From contig WFXC01000036.1 of the NCBI GenBank assembly GCA_015490805.1, positions 17,029 through 81,028 of the forward strand: a stretch of DNA of 64,000 nucleotides. Reading direction: 5' to 3'. A program made the position numbers and the translations under genes. The stretch is from Candidatus Kapaibacterium sp. (GTDB lineage: Bacteria > Bacteroidota > Ignavibacteria > Kapaibacteriales > WFXC01). The notes under the pieces are model-generated. The model worked only from the letters and a program-made list of their open reading frames with translations, was not told where the DNA came from and did no database searches. Positions 46,038 through 54,238 of this stretch are shown piece by piece; positions within the stretch are counted from its first letter, which is position 1; every line of letters begins with the position of its first letter.

Positions 46038-46690
46038 GTTTCTCCCCGCAGGTAGTGTTCAAACCACAAAGCCGCTTGCTCTGCTACTTGTTCTAAGGTG
46101 CCTGGCTCTTCGAACAAATGGGAAGCGCCGGGAATAACGACCAGCTTCTTAACCGGCGCTGCAAGATCATTCAATGCTAAGCGATTGATGTCCAGCACCA
46201 CTTTATCAAGCTCGCCCACGATCAACAGCACCGGGCATAAAACCCGGAATAAAGCTGCCCCTGCTAAGTCCACTCGCCCACCACGAGACACAACGGCTGC
46301 CACTTCTTCTGGCCGCTCGGCTGCTGCGATCAAGGCTGCCGCTGCTCCCGTACTGGCGCCAAAACATCCAAGAGGAACATCAGCAAAATCCTGTTTCGCC
46401 CGGATCCAGTCGATACTGGTAATTACACGCTGGCTCAGCAGGGAGAGGTTAAAACGATACTCCCGCGTTTGTACATCCACTGCTTCTTCCTCCGGCGTCA
46501 GTAAATCGATCAGCAGGGTTGCAAAACCTCGCTGATTCAGATGCTGTGCAACAAATTGGTTCCGCGGACTGTGCCGACTACTCCCGCTGCCGTGGGCAAA
46601 TAGAATCAGTCCATCCATTGGATCTGGCTGATGTAGATCCGCAGTGATGAATCCACCAGCTACGGGAATCTGTACTTCAACGGCTTGCAT
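46025..46690 (-). CDS. dienelactone hydrolase-like alpha/beta hydrolase
   Basis: 221-aa hydrolase with oxyanion loop LFAHGSGSSRHSPRN, nucleophile elbow CFGASTGAAAALIAAA (Ser is replaced in the classic GxSxG reading by GASTG, Ser present), acidic residue in VGELDKVV and His in PGASHLFEEPG. Start ATG 46690 was chosen because the frame upstream to 46828 is not conserved in type. It is coupled to the phosphoribosyltransferase gene, matching the single-chain fusions seen in other bacteria. Confidence 0.83.
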   Translation of the reverse strand: MQAVEVQIPVAGGFITADLHQPDPMDGLILFAHGSGSSRHSPRNQFVAQHLNQRGFATLLIDLLTPEEEAVDVQTREYRFNLSLLSQRVITSIDWIRAKQDFADVPLGCFGASTGAAAALIAAAERPEEVAAVVSRGGRVDLAGAALFRVLCPVLLIVGELDKVVLDINRLALNDLAAPVKKLVVIPGASHLFEEPGTLEQVAEQAALWFEHYLRGETWDG

Positions 46691-47141
46691 ATTGCCACCT
46701 TCATTCCATTGCAGAATTACAAAATTACCAAAAATTGCGGTTTTCGGGGGATCAGGCAAACTGATGGAAACTGTGTACCGAATGAAACTTTTTACATCGC
46801 AGTGCGCCGGTCTTTTGCAAACACTCAATTGAAAGCAGTGGAGCTTGATCTGGTGTTGGGACTGCCAGAAGATGATTCCGGTGAGAATGCCTTCGGAATA
46901 GCCTGGGAAATCTCAGTAGCGTTTCAAAATCGCCAATCTGGATGCCCAAAGCGCTGCTTTGAAGCAGAAGTCATCGCAAAAGAGCGTAAGTCCTGAATTG
47001 GTGCATTGTTGCCATAAGATCTGGTAGATAGTCGTTGGGTATTGGAACGCCGCCCAACACGGATGCATTATTGCCGCAAGACAGCGGCGTTATCGAAAGC
47101 AGCAGCTATGGCGCTTCTTCCGCTGTCCGTTCCAGCGATTC
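46691..47141. other. gene-poor spacer
   Basis: 451 bases upstream of the hydrolase. A 103-codon ORF on plus (46685-46996) has no start context or recognisable features. Two imperfect repeats (GGTGCATTGTTGCCATAAGA near 46999 and GGATGCATTATTGCCGCAAGA near 47060) and small hairpins such as GCCGC-AAGACA-GCGGC near 47073 lie here. On minus, TAATTTTG near 46715 could be a -7 element for the hydrolase, but no -33 partner is at the right distance. Confidence 0.4.
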
Positions 47142-47699
47142 CTATTGGAGGAATCGATCCAGACTACGGTAAAAAAGCCGGGCACCCGTATCAACTCCCT
47201 GAGCAAAAGCCTGTTGGTCTGCAATAGTTGCGGCAAGTGTTTCAGCGACGGCAACGTGTCGTTCTTCATTGAAGTGTGCTTCAAAGTATCGAAGTTGCTC
47301 CGGATTGAAGCCGTAGTGGTCGATCAATCCTTGATATTTTGTCCGAGATACTTCGGGTTGTTGGACTTCAAAAGCATAGAGCGCACCCAGAAGTGTTGAG
47401 GGAGACATTTGTTCTATGGCAGTGACGGTATCGTCCAAATGACAGGGAATTTCTGGGGGCTCTAATTGTGCCATCCACTGCTTCCAGAGAGTAATATGAT
47501 GTTGTTCCTCATCTACGATCCACGCTTCGTCGCATTGGAGAGCTGCTTGTACCTTTGCCCACCAATAGGGAATTTGCCGTATAAGATCAAGGTACGCATA
47601 AGCATATTGGGCTAATTGGTTTCTATTGATTTTGCCAGCGCTCCATTGCTGGTAAAAAGGATGGTCTAATAACCGGCAGGGCAATGATACTTTCAGCAT
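47142..47699 (-). CDS. CADD-like/TenA-family protein, possible p-aminobenzoate-forming enzyme
   Basis: 185-aa helical protein of the PqqC/TenA/heme-oxygenase fold. The strongest marks are HPFYQQWSAGKINRNQLAQYAYAY near the N-terminus (broken here by normal variation), the acidic-histidine pair VDEEQHHITLW, YAFEVQQPEVSRTKYQGL and HFNEERHVA. These resemble CADD, the Chlamydia protein that makes p-aminobenzoate from its own Tyr with a dimetal centre. Metal ligands Glu/His and the Tyr and Lys of that mechanism seem to have counterparts. The start at 47699 gives MLKVSLPCRLLDHP. A TenA-type thiaminase role is the main alternative. Confidence 0.72.
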   Translation of the reverse strand: MLKVSLPCRLLDHPFYQQWSAGKINRNQLAQYAYAYLDLIRQIPYWWAKVQAALQCDEAWIVDEEQHHITLWKQWMAQLEPPEIPCHLDDTVTAIEQMSPSTLLGALYAFEVQQPEVSRTKYQGLIDHYGFNPEQLRYFEAHFNEERHVAVAETLAATIADQQAFAQGVDTGARLFYRSLDRFLQ

Positions 47700-47791
47700 T
47701 GCGCGTACTCCCAATAGTTCAACAAAAAAGACATCAAAATCCAAATTCAAAGATACGATCTCAGGTGCAAATAACAATGCTATAGCAGGTC

Positions 47792-47881
47792 GAAACAGAA
47801 CATAGTGGGTCTGGGAGACGGAACGTGCGTGTCAGAGATGCCCGTTTCCGAGTCTGAAACAGAACATAGTGGATCTGGGAG
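47792..47881. repeat. direct repeat of 26 bp, two copies
   Basis: GAAACAGAACATAGTGGGTC... at 47792-47817 and the same 26 bases with one change at 47856-47881, starts 64 bases apart, in the spacer before the DUF1800 gene. Between them CGGAAC and GTTTCCG can pair. They could be operator-like or the remains of a small duplication. Confidence 0.7.
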
Positions 47882-47949
47882 GCATCAGAGTTCAACCGTA
47901 GATGTTTCCCTGTGTAGCAACTTTACTTCGGAGATGAGGATTTTGAACA

Positions 47950-47979
47950 TTGGATATGTGCCAGGAAATTCGTAGTTTG
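47950..47979 (+). promoter_or_regulatory. candidate promoter for the DUF1800-DUF1501 genes
   Basis: TTG at 47950-47952, 20 bases, then TAGTTTG at 47973-47979. This is close to the Bacteroidota TTG/TAnnTTTG pattern with one base less in the -7 box. It lies 35 bases before the DUF1800 start and after the 26-bp direct repeats. Confidence 0.45.
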
Positions 47980-48013
47980 GAGTGTTAGGAAGAACGAGGG
48001 TAGGGATAGGCTT

Positions 48014-49585
48014 ATGGATCGTCGAGCTTTTTTAACTGCGTTCCTCCGCTCGGGGCGGGCACGGCAGCAGACCCTTTCGCTATCAGTGTTTTCTCCTGTG
48101 CAGTCGCTGGATCCGTATCCCCAGCCGCTGACCCTGACAGATGCCTATCACTTATTGCGGCGGCTGAGTTTTGGTCCGACGCACGCGACGGCGCAGCAGT
48201 TGGTGGGTAAGACGGCGCAGGAAGCGGTGGATGTTGTTTTGGGCGTTGGACAATCGGATCCGGCAGTTGATCCGCCTGGCCCGTGGGTTGACCAATCGAC
48301 TGAGAATCCTTCAGGGGCGGATCCAGATACTCGCCGGTCGATCGAAGCGTGGTGGCGCTCCATCTTCCGCGAGCTTCAGCAGTGGTGGGTTGATCGAATG
48401 CGAACTGAAGCACTTCCAGTGGCTGAGAAACTTATTCTCTTCTGGCACGGGCATTTTACGACGGAGTTCACGTATGAAAATGGATACATTCCACCGCAAC
48501 TGTTGTACCGGCAGTATCTGATGTTCCGACGTAATCGGCTGGGCAGTTTTCCAGCATTTGTGGAGGATTTTACCCTTGATGGTGCAGAATTGATGTATCT
48601 GGGTGGAGAGCTGAATACCAAAGGAGTTCCGAATGAAAACTATGCGCGGGAGATGATGGAGCTATTCACGATGGGGGTCGGATGGTATACCGAGGGGGAT
48701 GTCAAAGAAGCTGCGCGAGTGTTGACCGGCTGGCGTGTTGCAAAGTTCAACGATGAGCCGGCTCCGAAAGGGATTTACGAGGTATATTTTGACCCTGCCG
48801 CGCACGATACTGGTGCCAAACAAGTGCTGGGTGTTACGATCCCAGCCCGTGATCCCAATGAAAACACGGAGTATCTAGTGCGTCGGGATGAAGTTCGGCG
48901 CTTGGTACATATCTTGATGGAAGTCCGTCCGCAGCAGGTGTCCCAGTTCATTACGCGCAAGATTTATCGGTTTTTTGTGTACAGCAATCCAGACTACGAT
49001 GCCCCGGTCTTGACGGCACTGGCAGAGACGTTTCGCAATGCTGATTTTGAGCTCCTGCCAGTGTTTCGCACCCTTTTTGCCAGTAAACACTTTTTTGATC
49101 CTGCCGTTCGGGGCATTCAGATCAAGACGCCTCCAGAATTCGTGGTTGGATTGCTACGCCAACTGGAGGTTCCGTGGACTAATGCTGCCAGCATTGTGAC
49201 CTCTCTTGGACAGGAGCTATATGATCCCCCGACCGTTGGTGGCTGGGATGGCTATCGAACGTGGATCAATACGGTATCGTACCCTGCTCGGGTGGAGTTT
49301 GCCCGACAGGTTATTGAGTCGTTGACTGATGCCCATCTGTATCAGTGGGCGAAAAAATTCTCCTCCTTTACTTCCGATGTCGACAACTTTGCGACCGAAA
49401 TTGAGCTGTTTTTTCTCCCACAACCCGTCAGTGAGCAGCGCCACCAATATTACGTGTCAATCCTTCTGCAAGGAGCGCCATGGTACGAGTGGCCTCAGAT
49501 CGCTCAGGATCAACAGGCGGTTGCTTTGCGGCTGCGGAATCTTTTGATTGCGCTAGCGAAAGCACCCGATTTTCAACTATGTTAA
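48014..49585 (+). CDS. DUF1800 family protein
   Basis: 523-aa protein with the DUF1800 order of motifs: DAYHLLRRLSFGPTHATAQQL near the N-terminus, the central LILFWHGHFTTEF, NENYAREMMELFTMGVGWYTEGDVKEAARVLTGWR (standard NxNyARElmELfTlG region in variant form), and WDGYRTWINTVSYPARVEF near the end. Function is unproven. In many bacteria these genes come just before a DUF1501 gene, as here; export is expected for the partner, while this chain has only an Arg-rich N-terminus (MDRRAFLTAFL) and no clear signal. Confidence 0.87.
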   Translation: MDRRAFLTAFLRSGRARQQTLSLSVFSPVQSLDPYPQPLTLTDAYHLLRRLSFGPTHATAQQLVGKTAQEAVDVVLGVGQSDPAVDPPGPWVDQSTENPSGADPDTRRSIEAWWRSIFRELQQWWVDRMRTEALPVAEKLILFWHGHFTTEFTYENGYIPPQLLYRQYLMFRRNRLGSFPAFVEDFTLDGAELMYLGGELNTKGVPNENYAREMMELFTMGVGWYTEGDVKEAARVLTGWRVAKFNDEPAPKGIYEVYFDPAAHDTGAKQVLGVTIPARDPNENTEYLVRRDEVRRLVHILMEVRPQQVSQFITRKIYRFFVYSNPDYDAPVLTALAETFRNADFELLPVFRTLFASKHFFDPAVRGIQIKTPPEFVVGLLRQLEVPWTNAASIVTSLGQELYDPPTVGGWDGYRTWINTVSYPARVEFARQVIESLTDAHLYQWAKKFSSFTSDVDNFATEIELFFLPQPVSEQRHQYYVSILLQGAPWYEWPQIAQDQQAVALRLRNLLIALAKAPDFQLC

Positions 49586-49613
49586 CGATGTGAAACAGCA
49601 GGATACAGGATGG

Positions 49614-51188
49614 ATGAAACGTCGACAGTTCCTTCAAATATCAAGTGGCACCATTGCTGGTGCTGCTGCCACACACTGGATTGGCAAATTGCCACTCTAT
49701 GCTTCATCACCTTTGCATAAGTTGACCCGTAAAGCGCTCGAACTGGATACAACGCTGGTCGTTATCCAGCTCTTTGGCGGTAACGATGGGTTGAATACAG
49801 TCATCCCAGCGGAAGATCCGCGATATTATCAGTTGCGACCGAACCTGGCAGTTCCCAAGGAAGAAGCGGTGCGCTTCGGAAGTTCCGATGTCTTTTTACA
49901 TCCTGCTCTGGTGAATGGGGTCTACAAAAATGGGCTGTATCGTTTGATCGATAATGGGTGGTTAGCCGTGGTGCAGGGGATTGGCTACGACCACCCCAAT
50001 TTGTCACACTTCCGTTCCACTGACATCTGGCTCAGTGGGATTAACTCTTCGGATCCCAATGTTCGCCTAAATAGCGGGTGGCTAGGGCGTTTTTTTACGC
50101 ATATCTATCCGGATTTTCCAGCGCTGTTGCCTGAACATCCTCTTTGCATTCAGGTTGGGGGCACCCCCTCGCTGCTGTTCCGCAGCCCCAAAGGAGATGT
50201 AGCGATTACCCTGACAGATCCGGAAACCTTTCTGACGTCGGGTAATCTTTCTCCAGATGTAGAGCCGCTTGATGAGGATTCTCTCTTCGCCCAGGAGTAC
50301 AATTACGTTCTGAGTGTTGCCCAGGAAGCCAATCGATATGCGGAAGTGATTCAGCAGGCTTTTGACAACGGGCGCAATGTGGTCGAGTACGATGGCGGAT
50401 TCCCGCAGCAACTCCGATTGGTTGCGCGCCTGATATCAGGTGGACTCAAAACCAAGGTGTATATGGTATATCTGAGTAGCTTTGACACCCACGTGCAGCA
50501 GCAGGATGAGCCCGGCTCTGGGGCGCATCCAGCATTGCTGCGGGCGCTGAGCACTGGCATTTCGCAGTTTATGGATGATCTGGTGCAGCAGGGCATTGCA
50601 GACAACGTCATTGGAATGACCATTTCCGAGTTTGGTCGGCGTCCGTATGAGAACAACAGTCGAGGTACGGATCACGGTGCTGCTTCAGTACAACTGGTCT
50701 TTGGAACCAGCGTTCGAGGTGGCGTCTATGGAAACAACCCTGATCTGGAGAATCTCAACGAGAACGGGGACCTGGTGTACCAGTACGATTATCGGCGCGT
50801 CTATGCGGAAATTCTTCAGACGTGGTTTGGAGGCACACCGGAAGATGTGGAGGCAGTGCTGCAGCAACGCATTCTTCCTTTGAGCATTCTCAATCCGCCA
50901 ACGTCTTTGCAGTTGGATACAACGCCTGCATTTGTACAGCACTTCCGGGTATTACCACAGCCATCCAATGGTCCATTTACCGTTGAATTACACCTACGCC
51001 ATCCTGCGACGGTCGATATTGCTATCTACTCTGTGCTGGGCAGGTACATTACGACGATCGCACGCACAGCCCTGCCAGCCGGGGTACACCGATTTCAGGG
51101 GTTCTTGCAACACTCAGGAGAATATATTTGCGTTTGCAGACTTAACAACCGGCGAAATTTGACGAAAACATTCATAATTCAGCGGTAA
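49614..51188 (+). CDS. DUF1501 family exported protein with C-terminal sorting domain
   Basis: 524 aa. The N-terminus MKRRQFLQISSGTIAGAAA is a twin-arginine-type export signal. The middle part has LVVIQLFGGNDGLNTVIP, HPNLSHFRSTDIWLSG and GMTISEFGRRPYENNSRGTDHGAAS, all typical of DUF1501/sulfatase-like proteins. The last ~75 residues (about VLPQPSNGPFTVE to the end) are a separate beta-sandwich resembling a type IX secretion sorting tail (IYSVLGRYITTI ... KTFIIQR). I expect Tat or Sec export followed by outer-membrane passage. ATG 49614 follows AGGATGG; GTG 49590 would add residues before the signal. Confidence 0.87.
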   Translation: MKRRQFLQISSGTIAGAAATHWIGKLPLYASSPLHKLTRKALELDTTLVVIQLFGGNDGLNTVIPAEDPRYYQLRPNLAVPKEEAVRFGSSDVFLHPALVNGVYKNGLYRLIDNGWLAVVQGIGYDHPNLSHFRSTDIWLSGINSSDPNVRLNSGWLGRFFTHIYPDFPALLPEHPLCIQVGGTPSLLFRSPKGDVAITLTDPETFLTSGNLSPDVEPLDEDSLFAQEYNYVLSVAQEANRYAEVIQQAFDNGRNVVEYDGGFPQQLRLVARLISGGLKTKVYMVYLSSFDTHVQQQDEPGSGAHPALLRALSTGISQFMDDLVQQGIADNVIGMTISEFGRRPYENNSRGTDHGAASVQLVFGTSVRGGVYGNNPDLENLNENGDLVYQYDYRRVYAEILQTWFGGTPEDVEAVLQQRILPLSILNPPTSLQLDTTPAFVQHFRVLPQPSNGPFTVELHLRHPATVDIAIYSVLGRYITTIARTALPAGVHRFQGFLQHSGEYICVCRLNNRRNLTKTFIIQR

Positions 51189-51205
51189 ACAAAATTTCTG
51201 GTAAA

Positions 51206-51493
51206 ATGCCCCCAGAGGACCGCAGAAAAGCTGAGAAGTGGCAGCAACTGGAGGGTTTAACCTTTTTTGATGAATTGGCATCGGAAGGTATGCTGGAGGA
51301 TTTTGTGCTGGAATACTTTCCAGATCGGTTAGAAAAGGAAGCGGAATTTCAAGAACGGATGGCAACAACACTCTTTCGCTCAGCGGCGTCCGATGCACTC
51401 CTTGTCCATTTCTACCTCCTCCGGCAATTGTCCGATGCTTTTCGTACGTTTCTCCAGGGAGTTGGCGCATGCTCTCGAAAGAAAATCTCATAG
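51206..51493 (+). CDS. small hypothetical protein before the coiled-coil membrane protein
   Basis: 95-aa acidic, helix-rich protein (EDRRKAEKWQQLEGLTFFDELASEGMLEDFVLEYF) of a type I cannot name, without signal or membrane segment. It overlaps the next gene by 25 bases, so both are likely co-translated and may interact. Ribosome site is weak. The overlap with a good gene in another frame and good codon continuity support it being real. Confidence 0.6.
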   Translation: MPPEDRRKAEKWQQLEGLTFFDELASEGMLEDFVLEYFPDRLEKEAEFQERMATTLFRSAASDALLVHFYLLRQLSDAFRTFLQGVGACSRKKIS

Positions 51494-52341
51494 AGCAGGT
51501 TTCTCACCTGTATGAGACTATTCAGCAGCAGGTGCACCAGTATTGCACGGTTTTGGATCAATTGCAACAATTATCCACAGAGCTCCAGCAACAGCAGCAG
51601 CAGGTTCGGGTGGCGCTGTCCGAGCTGGAAGACACCGTGCGCCGCCACTTGGAGGAGTTCCACCGCGCTGCTAAGGCGACCGAAGCGGAGCTAAAGGAGA
51701 AGTCCAAGGCGATTCTGCATCTCTACAATGAGCTCAGCGACATTGTCCATCTGAAGCACGATCTGAAGCAGCTTCAGAAGGAGATCGAAAAGCAATTGCA
51801 GGATTTTCAAAAGCTGACCCAGTCTCTGGATATTTTTGTAGCAGAGCGCACGACGGCATTGCTGGAAAGTTTCGAGCGCCGAATGAATTTTCAATTCGAC
51901 AAGCTGGAAAAATCGCTTTCGGCCATAGAAGATCGGTTTTTGTCACTGTACGACCGACTTCGGCGAGAAAACGAGGCGTTGCGGAATGATTTAGACGATT
52001 TTCGCCACCGGATTCCAGAGACAAAATTTTTAGTTGATGAGGCGATGCAGATCATCAACTCGATTTTGTCTGATACTGAAAAATCGTTGGAAAACCGGGT
52101 GCAACAGGCTCGGGCTGATATCCAGCGGTTGATCGAAGCAGCAACACCGCCCGACGTTGCTTCCATCGAGCAATTGCAGCAGCAGGTTTCGGAAGTGGAA
52201 GCAACGCTGGCGCAAATACGCAAGGATTACAAAGCGCTGCAGCGCAACCAGCAATTCCTCCGAACGCTTCTCTGGGTTTTTGCTGCCGGAACTTTTGCGG
52301 CGCTGGGGCTTTCCGTCTTTTTGATTTTAGCAGCGCAATAA
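51469..52341 (+). CDS. coiled-coil protein with a C-terminal membrane anchor
   Basis: 290 aa, almost entirely heptad-patterned and rich in Gln, Glu and Leu (LDQLQQLSTELQQQQQQVRV; LKHDLKQLQKEIEKQLQDF), ending in one hydrophobic helix LLWVFAAGTFAALGLSVFLIL at about 263-284. This gives a tail-anchored rod facing the cytoplasm. No homologue is recognisable by eye. Its neighbour is the small acidic protein that overlaps it by 25 bases. Role unknown: a septum, filament or membrane-spacing scaffold are possibilities only. Confidence 0.75.
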   Translation: MLSKENLIEQVSHLYETIQQQVHQYCTVLDQLQQLSTELQQQQQQVRVALSELEDTVRRHLEEFHRAAKATEAELKEKSKAILHLYNELSDIVHLKHDLKQLQKEIEKQLQDFQKLTQSLDIFVAERTTALLESFERRMNFQFDKLEKSLSAIEDRFLSLYDRLRRENEALRNDLDDFRHRIPETKFLVDEAMQIINSILSDTEKSLENRVQQARADIQRLIEAATPPDVASIEQLQQQVSEVEATLAQIRKDYKALQRNQQFLRTLLWVFAAGTFAALGLSVFLILAAQ

Positions 52342-52420
52342 AACAGCCGCTTTTCCATCCTTTACCCTTTGTTTTGTTGCCGCTTTGCGGTCGGGGAAGT
52401 TTCAAAGATGGGGTTTGTGG

Positions 52421-52864
52421 ATGGAGCAGAAAGCGACCAGTATTCACACGCAGCAGGCACCGAAACCAGTGGGATTATACCCGCACGCTCGCCGGGTGGG
52501 AAATTTGTTATTTCTTTCTGGCATTGGGCCGCGAGATCCGGAGACCAACGAAATTCCCGGAGGAGTAACGCTTGACGAGCAGGGGAATATCATCGACTAC
52601 GACATTGAAGCGCAAACACACAGCGTCTTCCGCAACGTTCGCACCATTCTGGAAGCAGCCGGATCCCGGTGGGAAAATCTTATTGACGTCACGGTGTTTT
52701 TGATCAACATTCGCCGGGATTTCGAGACTTTTAACCGGATCTATGCTGAGTATTTTCGAGATGTGCCGCATCCTCCTGCCCGTACCACGGTGGAGATTTC
52801 GCGCCTTCCAACGCCCATTGCCATTGAATTGAAGTGCATCGCGATTGCTGGAGGAGAACAATGA
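52421..52864 (+). CDS. RidA/YjgF family protein
   Basis: 147-aa member of the RidA family of enamine/imine deaminases. Seen are [57 protein letters not shown] and the closing [24 protein letters not shown], where the Arg in PARTT binds the substrate carboxylate. Insertions between the first strands resemble the 2-aminomuconate deaminase subgroup. ATG 52421 gives [12 protein letters not shown]. Its stop overlaps asnS by four bases. Confidence 0.87.
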   Translation: MEQKATSIHTQQAPKPVGLYPHARRVGNLLFLSGIGPRDPETNEIPGGVTLDEQGNIIDYDIEAQTHSVFRNVRTILEAAGSRWENLIDVTVFLINIRRDFETFNRIYAEYFRDVPHPPARTTVEISRLPTPIAIELKCIAIAGGEQ

Positions 52865-54219
52865 GCATTCGTTCACGCTATCAGAGCTATGTGTGGGTGG
52901 AACATCTGTCCCGGTATGTTGGCGAAACCGTAACGCTTCGAGGATGGGTGTATCACCGAACCCGCAAGGGGAAACTGGTATTCCTGCGGTTCCGGGATGG
53001 AACAGGCATTTGCCAGTGTGTGGTTTTTAAACCAAACGTTTCGGAAGAAGTGTTCGAGCGTGCACGATCGGTGACCCAGGAAAGTTCCGCTGTAGTAACG
53101 GGAACCGTTCGGGAGGAGTCCCGAGCACCCGGTGGCTATGAGATTGATGTTCAGGAACTCGAGATTCTGCACCTTGCTGTCGATTATCCGATTACGCCAA
53201 AAGAGCACGGACCGGACTTTTTGCTGAAGCATCGTCACCTTTGGATCCGTTCGCCGCGGCAGGCAGCAATTCTCCGGGTTCGAGCCGGCGTGGAGCGTGC
53301 TATCCGGGACTTTCTGGATGGGAATGGCTTCATCGAAGCAGATGCCCCGATTCTGACGCCTTCTGCGTGTGAAGGGACATCCACCCTGTTCGAACTGGAG
53401 TATTTCGACTTGGGAAATGCGTATCTTTCTCAATCCGGCCAGCTCTATGCCGAAGCCTTAGCAATGGCATTGGGGAAAGTGTACACGTTTGGTCCCACGT
53501 TCCGCGCCGAACGTTCCAAGACGCGTCGCCATTTGACAGAGTTCTGGATGGTTGAACCGGAAGCAGCGTTTTTTACGCTCGATGATATTATGGATATGGC
53601 GGAGGATATGGTCGAGTACATTGTGCAGTATGTGCTGCGCCATCACCGGCGGGAGCTGGAATTCTTAGGACGTGATCTGGGAAAGCTGGAAAAAGTTCGG
53701 CGTCCGTTTTACCGAATGAGCTATACAGAAGCGGTGGAATGGCTGCAACAACACGATGTAAAACTCCATCGCAAGACGCCGGATGGCAAAGAAATTCTTG
53801 TCGATTTTCCGTGGGGAGAAGACTTTGGCGCACCGCAGGAAGAAGCGCTGATGGAGCAGTTTGATAAGCCGTGCATTGTCCACCGCTATCCGGCAGAAGT
53901 CAAAGCGTTTTATATGAAACGCGACCCTGAGGATCCGCGGGTCGTGCTGGCAATGGATATGTTAGCACCGGAAAAAGGGGGAGAAATCATCGGTGGCAGC
54001 CAGCGCGAGGATGACTATGAGGCGCTGAAGCAGCGTATTCTTGAGCATAACCTGCCACTGGAGGATTTCCAGTGGTACCTGGATCTGCGAAAGTACGGCA
54101 GCGTCCCCCATAGTGGTTTCGGTTTGGGAATAGAGCGAACCGTTCGCTGGATCACGGGTGTGGAGCATATCCGGGAAACGATACCGTTCCCGCGGATGCT
54201 CTATCGGATTGAACCGTAA
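52861..54219 (+). CDS. asnS: asparaginyl-tRNA synthetase
   Basis: Class II synthetase with an N-terminal OB-fold anticodon-binding domain ([27 protein letters not shown]). The catalytic domain starts at about residue 125 and includes [39 protein letters not shown] (motif 2 split by normal variation) and motif 3 [14 protein letters not shown]. Asn specificity is inferred from [12 protein letters not shown] and [11 protein letters not shown], which fit AsnRS rather than AspRS. Length 452 aa. ATG 52861 overlaps the RidA stop (ATGA). Confidence 0.92.
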   Translation: MSIRSRYQSYVWVEHLSRYVGETVTLRGWVYHRTRKGKLVFLRFRDGTGICQCVVFKPNVSEEVFERARSVTQESSAVVTGTVREESRAPGGYEIDVQELEILHLAVDYPITPKEHGPDFLLKHRHLWIRSPRQAAILRVRAGVERAIRDFLDGNGFIEADAPILTPSACEGTSTLFELEYFDLGNAYLSQSGQLYAEALAMALGKVYTFGPTFRAERSKTRRHLTEFWMVEPEAAFFTLDDIMDMAEDMVEYIVQYVLRHHRRELEFLGRDLGKLEKVRRPFYRMSYTEAVEWLQQHDVKLHRKTPDGKEILVDFPWGEDFGAPQEEALMEQFDKPCIVHRYPAEVKAFYMKRDPEDPRVVLAMDMLAPEKGGEIIGGSQREDDYEALKQRILEHNLPLEDFQWYLDLRKYGSVPHSGFGLGIERTVRWITGVEHIRETIPFPRMLYRIEP

Positions 54220-54238
54220 ACAAAAGGGCAGGATGCAG

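Noticed and set aside
46685..46996. 103-codon plus-strand ORF in the spacer before the hydrolase gene
   Set aside because: No ribosome site, no domain, and it overlaps the likely promoter of the minus-strand hydrolase.
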